Source: DATGKR01 sp035294565
GTDB lineage: Bacteria > Actinomycetota > Acidimicrobiia > Acidimicrobiales > Palsa-688
Direction of reading: 5' to 3'
Assembly (NCBI GenBank): GCA_035294565.1
Contig: DATGKR010000178.1
Coordinates: 1 to 26,512 of the forward strand
DNA length: 26,512 nucleotides
Positions within the stretch are counted from its first letter, which is position 1. Each line of letters starts with the position of its first letter. Both the position numbers and the translations under genes were made by a program. Positions 20,775 through 26,512 of the stretch are shown here, piece by piece. Below the pieces are notes generated by a model. The model was not told the origin of the DNA. It searched no databases and was given only the letters and a program-made list of their open reading frames with translations.

Positions 20775-21620
20775 TCATCGCGCCGGCAGCCAGGAGACGC
20801 CGATGCAGCCGCGGCCGGCGTGGGCGCCGATCACCGGGCCGACGTCGCCGACGAGCACGGGGCCTTCCGTCGGGGTCACCCCTTCCAGCATCCCGAGGAA
20901 CTGGTCGAGGTCCGGGGCGTCACCGGAGAACACCGCCAGCCGCGACAACGTTCCGGCCTCGCGCACCTTCCCCGCCAAGTACTGGAGCGACCTGCTCCTG
21001 GTCCTCTGCTTGGACTCTTGTTCCACGACTCCCTGGCGCACCTCTATCACGGGCTTGATGGAGAGCATCGAGCCGAGCAGAGCGGCCGCACCGCCGATCC
21101 GGCCGCCTTTTTTCAAATTCTCGAGCGTGTCGATCGCGCCGTAGACCTTCATCGCGCCGGCCGCGTCGAGCGCCGCCTGCTCCACCTCGTCCAGGGAACC
21201 GCCGGCCGATGCGACGCGCACCGCCTCGGTGACCACCAGGCCGAGGCCGAGGGAGACGCTGAGCGAGTCCACGACCCGCACCGGCACACGGCCCGACACG
21301 TCTCGAGCGGCCTGCCTGGCGGCCTCGATCGTAGCCGACAGCTTCGATGACAGATTGACACATACGATGCCATCTGCTCCCTCGTCCGCCATCTTCTCGA
21401 ACACCTCTTGGAACTGTCCCGGCGACGGCGCGGCGGTCGAGGGCAGCTCGTCGGTCGAGGCGCAGCGGACCCAGAACTCCTTGGTCGAAAGGTCGACTCG
21501 GTCTACAAGCTCCTCGGAACCGAACCTTATCCTCAAAGGGACAAGCCCGATGCCAAATTCTGTCAGCGTCTGGTCGGGCAGGTCACAGGCGCTGTCGGTC
21601 ACCACTCGCACGGCGGGCAT
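20775..21620 (-). CDS. DegV family fatty-acid-binding protein
   Basis: DegV proteins bind long-chain fatty acids; in some bacteria the related FakB hands them to a fatty-acid kinase for phospholipid synthesis. Length is 281 aa from ATG 21620. The N-terminus VRVVTDSACDLP is the family start. Later come the lipid-pocket segment DSLSVSLGLGLVV, the hallmark TLENLKKGGRIGG, and SIKPVIEV. An upstream ATG at 21647 in the same frame is an alternative. Either start lies inside the end of the upstream DUF6049 gene (overlap 38 or 65 bp), so the two are probably coupled. No fatty-acid kinase (FakA) gene is seen in the window. Confidence 0.92.
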   Translation of the reverse strand: MPAVRVVTDSACDLPDQTLTEFGIGLVPLRIRFGSEELVDRVDLSTKEFWVRCASTDELPSTAAPSPGQFQEVFEKMADEGADGIVCVNLSSKLSATIEAARQAARDVSGRVPVRVVDSLSVSLGLGLVVTEAVRVASAGGSLDEVEQAALDAAGAMKVYGAIDTLENLKKGGRIGGAAALLGSMLSIKPVIEVRQGVVEQESKQRTRSRSLQYLAGKVREAGTLSRLAVFSGDAPDLDQFLGMLEGVTPTEGPVLVGDVGPVIGAHAGRGCIGVSWLPAR

Positions 21621-23775
21621 GTCCCATTGGACCGCGCCCGTCCCCATTTGGTGACACGTGCCCAGCGTCCGCCTCCTCGATGGGCGAGGGCGCCATGCCC
21701 CGCGGGCGCCGGCCGTGGCGCAGGTCGCGCACCCACCACACGGCCAAAGACACGAAGGCGACCACGATGAGCACGACCCCCGCCCCTGAGACGGCGGTGC
21801 TGCGCACGGTGTCCTGGTCCATGGCGAGCGTGGCGCCGTCGGGCGCCAACAGCTTCACCACGAGAGGGAACACTCCCGAGGACCTCGTCTCCACCGGCAC
21901 CTTCAGTGTTGTGTTCTGGCTTCCCAGGGACAAAGTGCAGACCTCCTTGGTGGGGTTCGGCACCTTGCAGGAACCGCCGAGCGGCTGGAGCGGATGGAAG
22001 ATCAGCCGCTGGCTGCTCAATGTCAACTCCACCCGCGGCCGGTAGGGCGAGGAGGAGAGGATGGTTATCGGGAGCTGCCCCTTGTTGGAGGTGAGGGTGA
22101 TCGAGCCCGCGACGGGGAGGCTCACCTCGGCCAGGGTCTGTTTGGCGGCCGAGAAGGCGCTCGAGAGGAGGCTGTTCCTCTGGGCGGCGTCGAGGTCGGG
22201 GGACTCGGCGACCAGCAGCTTCTCTTCGATGCTCGCCGTCCGCCCGGAACGCCCGTCGAACACCGACGAGACTGCCTCGAGCTTTCCGCGCAGCGCGCGG
22301 ATGGTGGGTGCCGCCGAGCTCAGGGCGTTCTCCGCGGCGGTCGGCTGCGGGTAGGGGTCCTCGAGGTAGCGGACCAGGTGGGGGCTGGTGGCGGCGGTGT
22401 CGGAGAGGGCCCGCGAGGCGGTCACCGCCTGGAGGAGCGGGTCGCCGGCGAGGCCGGCGAGGAGCGTCGACACGAACGCCGGGTTCACGGCCTCGGTGGC
22501 GGGGGGCATGACGGCCACCACCCGCGACAACGACGGCGTCTCGGTCTGGATGAGCGCCAGTTCGGCGAGAAGCCGGTTGGCGGCGAGCACCGGCGGTTCC
22601 TTGCTGGCGAAATCGGCGCTCAGCCCGGCGTCGGCGGCGAGCACCGTGAAGCGGGAGCCGCCCGACTCGAGGCCGGTCAGCTGGGCGAAGGTGAACTGCG
22701 TCAGGTAGGACGGCAACGGGGTCAGGTCGGAGGAAGGCACGAGCAGCCGGCCGATGTGGCGGGCGGCGAGGCTGGCGAGGCCGCTCGCGTCGAGCGGGCC
22801 GTCGGCCACCCAGATGCCCGTTGCCGGGGCGGTGCCGAACACGGCGCGCAACTCGCTCGAACCGGCCTCCACCTGGCGGGTGAGCTCACCGCCCAGGCCC
22901 GCCGCGTCCAGCTGGTCGGGCGAAACCGGGCTGTAGGTGGAGGGGAGCACCTCGACCATCCCCCCCTGGGGGCCAGCCGCCAGATCGGCGAGGGTCTGGC
23001 GGTCGAGCGCCGAGCTCGAAGCCCCCTGGGACAGCGCGGCGAGCGTCGACGGATCGGCGAGGATGCTGGCGGGCACCGACGAGTCGGCTTCCAGAACCCC
23101 GGCCAGCTTGTTGAGCCTGGCCGCCTCGGTGGGGCCGGGACCTGACAGGCGCCCGCCGGGCGCGACGACCGTCGGGGTGGAGAACGGGACCACCACGGCG
23201 ACCGACAACGGGGCGAACGAGTCGTCGGCGGAGGCGTAGGTGACGAAGGTGGTGAGCGGCGGCGCCTCCTCGGCGCCGCTCTGCGAGAGGAGCCTGACCT
23301 GCAGCGGATAGACGCCGCTGCCTCCAGTCGGTGCCTCCGGGAACAGCGACCCGGGCGGGGCCGGCTGGCCGATCGGGATCTCCACGTCCACCCCCCCCGC
23401 CGGGTCGGCGGGCAGGCGATGGAGGGGAACGGTCGGATGGTAGGAGGAGTAGCCCTGCACCCGGCCCGAGGCCGCCAAGCCGAAGTCGGTGCGGTCGATC
23501 ACCTGGTTGAAGAGCAGCACCTCTACCAGGTCGGTGGAGGGGTCGTCGGAGGTGACCGACAACCTGAGCTGGAAGACGCCCCTGCCCGCCACGTAGGGGG
23601 TCTGGGAGAGCAGGGCAACCCCCGGCTTCACCGGTGGCGCCGCCCCCCCCGCCGCTCGGGCCACGCCTGCGGGCGCCACGGCGGCGACGGCCGCGACGGC
23701 CGCCGCCAGCCAGCGTCTCAACTTGGCGTCGCCGGGCGGCTCGGCGCTTGTGCGAGTCTCCCCATAACGGTGCAA
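21583..23775 (-). CDS. Secreted, membrane-anchored DUF6049-like protein (Rv3909 type)
   Basis: Large envelope protein of unknown biochemical function, 730 aa. A signal-peptide-like segment (RRWLAAAVAAVAAVAPAGVARA) is at about 20-42. A long extracellular part has beta-rich regions at both ends and a central region with LRAVFGTAPATGIWVADGPLDASGLASLAARHIGRLLVPS, typical of the family. Two cysteines (GGSCKVPNPTKEVC) lie near 620. One helix near the C-terminus (about 670-690, GAGVVLIVVAFVSLAVWW) precedes a basic cytoplasmic tail. The identification rests on this architecture and on its place between kinase/MurJ-type and pcnA genes, as for Rv3909. The start is uncertain: TTG 23775 opens the frame, while TTG 23721 would begin at the signal peptide. 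Confidence 0.82.
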   Translation of the reverse strand: MHRYGETRTSAEPPGDAKLRRWLAAAVAAVAAVAPAGVARAAGGAAPPVKPGVALLSQTPYVAGRGVFQLRLSVTSDDPSTDLVEVLLFNQVIDRTDFGLAASGRVQGYSSYHPTVPLHRLPADPAGGVDVEIPIGQPAPPGSLFPEAPTGGSGVYPLQVRLLSQSGAEEAPPLTTFVTYASADDSFAPLSVAVVVPFSTPTVVAPGGRLSGPGPTEAARLNKLAGVLEADSSVPASILADPSTLAALSQGASSSALDRQTLADLAAGPQGGMVEVLPSTYSPVSPDQLDAAGLGGELTRQVEAGSSELRAVFGTAPATGIWVADGPLDASGLASLAARHIGRLLVPSSDLTPLPSYLTQFTFAQLTGLESGGSRFTVLAADAGLSADFASKEPPVLAANRLLAELALIQTETPSLSRVVAVMPPATEAVNPAFVSTLLAGLAGDPLLQAVTASRALSDTAATSPHLVRYLEDPYPQPTAAENALSSAAPTIRALRGKLEAVSSVFDGRSGRTASIEEKLLVAESPDLDAAQRNSLLSSAFSAAKQTLAEVSLPVAGSITLTSNKGQLPITILSSSPYRPRVELTLSSQRLIFHPLQPLGGSCKVPNPTKEVCTLSLGSQNTTLKVPVETRSSGVFPLVVKLLAPDGATLAMDQDTVRSTAVSGAGVVLIVVAFVSLAVWWVRDLRHGRRPRGMAPSPIEEADAGHVSPNGDGRGPMGHARRASGDRQRL

Positions 23776-23834
23776 CCACGCTAGCGGTCCGCGATCTGCT
23801 CAACCTCCGCGGCGGCCAGCCCGATAAACCAACC

Positions 23835-24923
23835 GTGCTTGATTTGCAGGCCATCCTCGCCCACGTGACCGAGGTTGGCGGTTCGGACCTGCACCTGAAG
23901 AGCAACGCCGCGCCCCGGGTGCGGGTCAACGGCGACCTGCGCCCAACTCCGTTCCCCCCCGTCGAACGGCAAGAGGTCGAGGAGTGCCTTCGGGTGATCA
24001 TGCCCGTCGACCGAATAGAGGAGTTCCACCGCACCGGTGAGGCGGACTTCTCCTTGTCGATCGACGGACTGGGGCGTTTTCGCGGCAACGCCTTCCGCCA
24101 GCGGGGCAGCGCCGCGATGGTCCTCCGGCGGGTGCTACCCGCCGCACTGTCCGTGCTCGACCTCGGCCTGCCCCCGATTGTCACCCGCCTCGCCGAGGAG
24201 CAGCGGGGGATGATCCTCGTGACCGGCCCGACCGGGTCCGGCAAGACGACGACCCTGGCGGCGATGATCGACCACATCAACCAGACCCGCTCGGCGAACA
24301 TCATCACCATCGAGGATCCGATCGAGATCCTGCACCCGGACAAGCGGTCCGTTGTCTGCCAGCGGGAGATAGGCACCGACACCCGCGACTACGCCCAGGC
24401 GATGCGCCGGGTCCTGCGCCAGGACCCCGACGTCATCCTGATAGGCGAGATGCGCGACGTCGAGACGGTGTCCGCCGCGCTGATGGCCGCGGAGACCGGA
24501 CACCTGGTGCTCTCCACGCTGCACACGACCAATGCCACCGAGACGGTCAACCGCATCGTCGACTTTTTTCCGCCTTTTCAGCAGCAGCAGATCCGCCTCA
24601 CCCTCGCCGGGGTGCTGAAGGGGGTCATCAGCCAGCGCCTGGTGCCCCACGCGTCGGGCGAGGGGCGTGTCCCGGCGATAGAGGCGATGGTCGTCACCGG
24701 CCGCATCGCAGACCGGATCATGGACCCCTCCGCCAGCGGCGGCGAGACGATCGAGGAGCTCATCGCCGACGGCGAGTACCACGGGATGCAGACTTTCGAC
24801 CAGAGCCTGTTCGCCCTGTTCAAGAGCGGGGAGGTCACCCTGCGCGCTGCCCTCGCCGCGGCGACCAACCCGCACGATTTCCGGGTGGCCCTGCAGAACG
24901 CCGGCTTGCTGCCGACGGGGTAG
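23835..24923 (+). CDS. pilT: PilT-type type IV pilus retraction ATPase
   Basis: Secretion-family hexameric ATPase, 362 aa, the usual PilT length. The N-terminal domain has GGSDLHLKSNAAPRVRVNG. Walker A is GPTGSGKTTT (131-140), the Asp-box is TIEDPIEILH, Walker B is ILIGEMRD (201-208), and the His-box is HLVLSTLHTTNA. The C-terminal IEELIADGEYHGMQTFDQSL corresponds to the AIRNLIREGK-x-HQM segment that marks PilT over PilB or TadA. GTG 23835 was chosen because it begins the conserved N-terminal helix (VLDLQAILAHV); no Shine-Dalgarno is visible. It diverges from the DUF6049 gene. No other pilus genes are in the window. In M. tuberculosis a mutT-type gene sits here. Confidence 0.93.
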   Translation: MLDLQAILAHVTEVGGSDLHLKSNAAPRVRVNGDLRPTPFPPVERQEVEECLRVIMPVDRIEEFHRTGEADFSLSIDGLGRFRGNAFRQRGSAAMVLRRVLPAALSVLDLGLPPIVTRLAEEQRGMILVTGPTGSGKTTTLAAMIDHINQTRSANIITIEDPIEILHPDKRSVVCQREIGTDTRDYAQAMRRVLRQDPDVILIGEMRDVETVSAALMAAETGHLVLSTLHTTNATETVNRIVDFFPPFQQQQIRLTLAGVLKGVISQRLVPHASGEGRVPAIEAMVVTGRIADRIMDPSASGGETIEELIADGEYHGMQTFDQSLFALFKSGEVTLRAALAAATNPHDFRVALQNAGLLPTG

Positions 24924-25024
24924 GCGCGCCTCAGCCGCCTCGCCCGGCGGGCCCCGCGCCGCCCTGCGTCACCGACGCCGCGCAGGCCCCACGTCACCGA
25001 CGCCCCTCGCCGGACCCCTGGGAT

Positions 25025-25158
25025 CCGCCCTTCCCGCGCTCCCGGGGACCGCCCTTCCCGCGCTCCCGGGGACCGCCCTTCCCGCGCTCCCGGGGACCGC
25101 CCTTCGCGCTCCCGGGGACCGCCCTTCCCGGGGTCCCAGGGACCGTCCTTCCCGGCGG
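25025..25158. repeat. 24-bp tandem repeats upstream of pcnA
   Basis: Units start at 25025, 25049, 25073, 25097, 25119 and 25143, with core CCGCCCTTCCCGCGCTCCCG. The first three units are identical or nearly so, the fourth lacks two bases, and the last two diverge. The 270-bp gap between pilT and pcnA (24924-25193) holds this array and the pcnA promoter. The near identity and simple period make it a likely variable-number locus. Leftward frames through it encode only eight-residue repeats and are not credible genes. Confidence 0.9.
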
Positions 25159-25179
25159 TCTTGTCCGCCGGGCCCCCGG

Positions 25180-25185
25180 TACGCT
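25180..25185 (+). promoter_or_regulatory. -10 box of pcnA, leaderless type
   Basis: TACGCT (TANNNT) followed by 8 nt and GTG 25194. No Shine-Dalgarno is present. The box supports GTG 25194 as the start. Confidence 0.5.
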
Positions 25186-25193
25186 GGCCCGTC

Positions 25194-26512
25194 GTGGTAC
25201 CCGAACGGCTGCGCCCACTCATCGACGAGACGGCCGAGCTCGCGGCCCGTTTCGACGCCGCCGGCCACCGGCTGTACCTGGTCGGCGGGGTCGTCCGCGA
25301 CGCGATTCTCGGCCGGCTGCGCGAGGACGCCGACCTCGACCTCACCACTGACGCCCGCCCCTCCACGACCGAGCGTCTCCTGTCGGGACTGGCCGACAGC
25401 ATGTGGACCCAGGGCAAGAAGTTCGGCACCATCGGCGCCCGCGTCGGAGGCCGGACGGTGGAGATCACCACCCACCGCGCCGAGGCCTACACGCCTGACA
25501 GCCGAAAGCCGTCGGTCTCTTTCGCAGACGCCGTCGAGGCCGACCTGGCCAGACGCGACTTCACCGTCAACGCCATGGCCATCTCCCTGTCCGATCTGCG
25601 CCTCGTCGATCCCTACGGCGGGGTCGCCGACCTCGCCGCGTCCCGACTGCGGACCCCGCTCTCACCGGAGGAGTCTTTCAGCGACGACCCGCTGCGAATG
25701 ATGCGGGCCGCCCGCTTCATCGCCGGCTACGGACTCGCTCCCGACCAGCCGCTCGTCGACGCGGTCAAGTCCATGCGCGCCCGGCTCGACATCGTTTCCG
25801 ACGAGCGGATCCGGGGAGAGCTCGACAAGTTGATGGTTGTCGAGCGGCCTGCCGAGGGTCTGTGGTTCCTGGTCGAAACCGGCCTGGCCGACGAGTTCCT
25901 CCCCGAGCTGCCCGCGCTGGCCCTCGAGCAGGACCCGATCCACCGGCACAAGGACGTCCTTGCCCACACCATCGCCGTGGTCGACAAGACGAGCCCCGAC
26001 CGGCTCTTGCGCCTGGCGGCTCTCTTCCATGACGTCGGGAAGCCCAAGACCCGCTCTTTCGGCGACAAGGGGACGGTGATGTTCCACCACCACGACGTGG
26101 TGGGCGCCCGGATGACCCGCGATCGCATGCGTGCCCTGCGCTACCCCGCCGAGGACATCGAGACGGTCGCCCGACTCGTCGAGCTGCACCTGCGCTTCCA
26201 CACCTACCGCATGGGCTGGACCGACAGTGCCGTCCGCCGCTACGTCCGCGACGCCGGCCCCCTCCTGGACCGGCTCAACGAACTGACCCGCTGTGACTGC
26301 ACCACCCGCAACCCGGCGAAGGCCCGGGCGTTGGCCCGGCGGATGGACGAGCTGGAGGAGCGCATCGCCGCCCTACAGGAGCAGGAGGAGCTGCGCTCCA
26401 TCCGCCCCGACCTCGACGGCAACCAGGTCATGGCGCGCCTCGGCCTACGCCCGGGCCCGCTCGTGGGCGAGGCGCTGGCCTACCTGTTGGAACTGCGCCT
26501 GGAGGAGGGTCC
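25194..26512 (+). CDS. pcnA: CCA-adding tRNA nucleotidyltransferase, 3' end outside window
   Basis: Adds or repairs the CCA end of tRNAs using CTP and ATP without a nucleic-acid template. About 439 residues are visible and the frame is open to the window edge. The head has LVGGVVRD (29-36) and the metal-binding pair in DADLDL (D47, D49), followed by RRDFTVNAMA and DDPLRMMRAARF for nucleotide selection. An HD domain follows, with H279-D280 in LAALFHDVGKPKTR and HHHDVVGARM. The HD domain is the actinobacterial form seen in Rv3907c. The start is GTG 25194, 8 nt after a TACGCT box. The next gene to the right is out of view. Confidence 0.94.
   Translation, partial: MVPERLRPLIDETAELAARFDAAGHRLYLVGGVVRDAILGRLREDADLDLTTDARPSTTERLLSGLADSMWTQGKKFGTIGARVGGRTVEITTHRAEAYTPDSRKPSVSFADAVEADLARRDFTVNAMAISLSDLRLVDPYGGVADLAASRLRTPLSPEESFSDDPLRMMRAARFIAGYGLAPDQPLVDAVKSMRARLDIVSDERIRGELDKLMVVERPAEGLWFLVETGLADEFLPELPALALEQDPIHRHKDVLAHTIAVVDKTSPDRLLRLAALFHDVGKPKTRSFGDKGTVMFHHHDVVGARMTRDRMRALRYPAEDIETVARLVELHLRFHTYRMGWTDSAVRRYVRDAGPLLDRLNELTRCDCTTRNPAKARALARRMDELEERIAALQEQEELRSIRPDLDGNQVMARLGLRPGPLVGEALAYLLELRLEEG

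Noticed and set aside
24969..25475. Minus-strand frames through the 24-bp repeats
   Set aside because: They consist of eight-residue repeats and run antisense into pcnA.
1..26512. tRNA, rRNA, insertion sequence or prophage genes
   Set aside because: No cloverleaf-type sequences, rRNA motifs, transposase or integrase motifs were recognised in either strand.

Overview
The window is very GC-rich, densely coded and uses many GTG starts. Its gene order matches the chromosome-origin neighbourhood of Actinobacteria. Read left to right it resembles the reversed Mycobacterium tuberculosis order: rodA-pbpA-pknB, opposed trpG, crgA, then rpmH-rnpA-yidD-yidC-jag-rsmG-parA-parB, opposed trxA-trxB, then a MurJ-type kinase/discoidin region, a DUF6049 (Rv3909-like) protein and pcnA. 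No close relative can be named from sequence alone; a deep-branching actinobacterium (for example Acidimicrobiia-like) is my inference.

Layout. 1-5179: cell-wall growth block, with RodA/FtsW glycosyltransferase (5' end cut by the window edge), class B penicillin-binding protein, PASTA kinase PknB, opposed glutamine amidotransferase TrpG/PabA, and septation protein CrgA. 5180-5602: non-coding, with a cluster of DnaA-box-like nonamers followed by three 61-64 bp direct repeats that each contain a hairpin. 5603-8676: three leftward genes (thiolase, 1-Cys peroxiredoxin, MscS channel) that stand where dnaA-dnaN-recF-gyrBA would be expected. 8987-16281: the rpmH-to-parB series, with a perfect 16-bp parS palindrome just ahead of parA. 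16346-18130: leftward trxB-trxA with a small membrane protein. 18291-18815: a small rightward membrane protein. 18787-23775: leftward kinase with an extracellular discoidin-like domain, DegV protein and DUF6049 protein. 23835-26512: rightward PilT-type ATPase and CCA-adding enzyme (3' end cut by the window edge).

How the genes work together. The left block makes and regulates septal and lateral peptidoglycan. rpmH to rsmG serve ribosome and tRNA maturation and membrane insertion. parS-ParA-ParB segregate the origin region. trxA/trxB supply thiol reduction. The right block is envelope-related: a kinase with an outside sensor domain and a large secreted, membrane-anchored protein.

Most notable points: (i) the dnaA-gyrA segment is missing from an otherwise conserved origin block, yet a DnaA-box cluster plus hairpin repeats lies at that junction; (ii) a catalytically intact kinase joined to a discoidin-like ectodomain sits where M. 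tuberculosis has the MurJ-pseudokinase fusion, and no murJ is visible; (iii) ParA carries a disordered N-terminal extension of about 360 residues; (iv) at least seven genes share a TANNNT box 7-9 nt before a GTG/ATG, the signature of leaderless mRNAs; (v) short GC-rich tandem repeats recur in intergenic regions and in disordered linkers.
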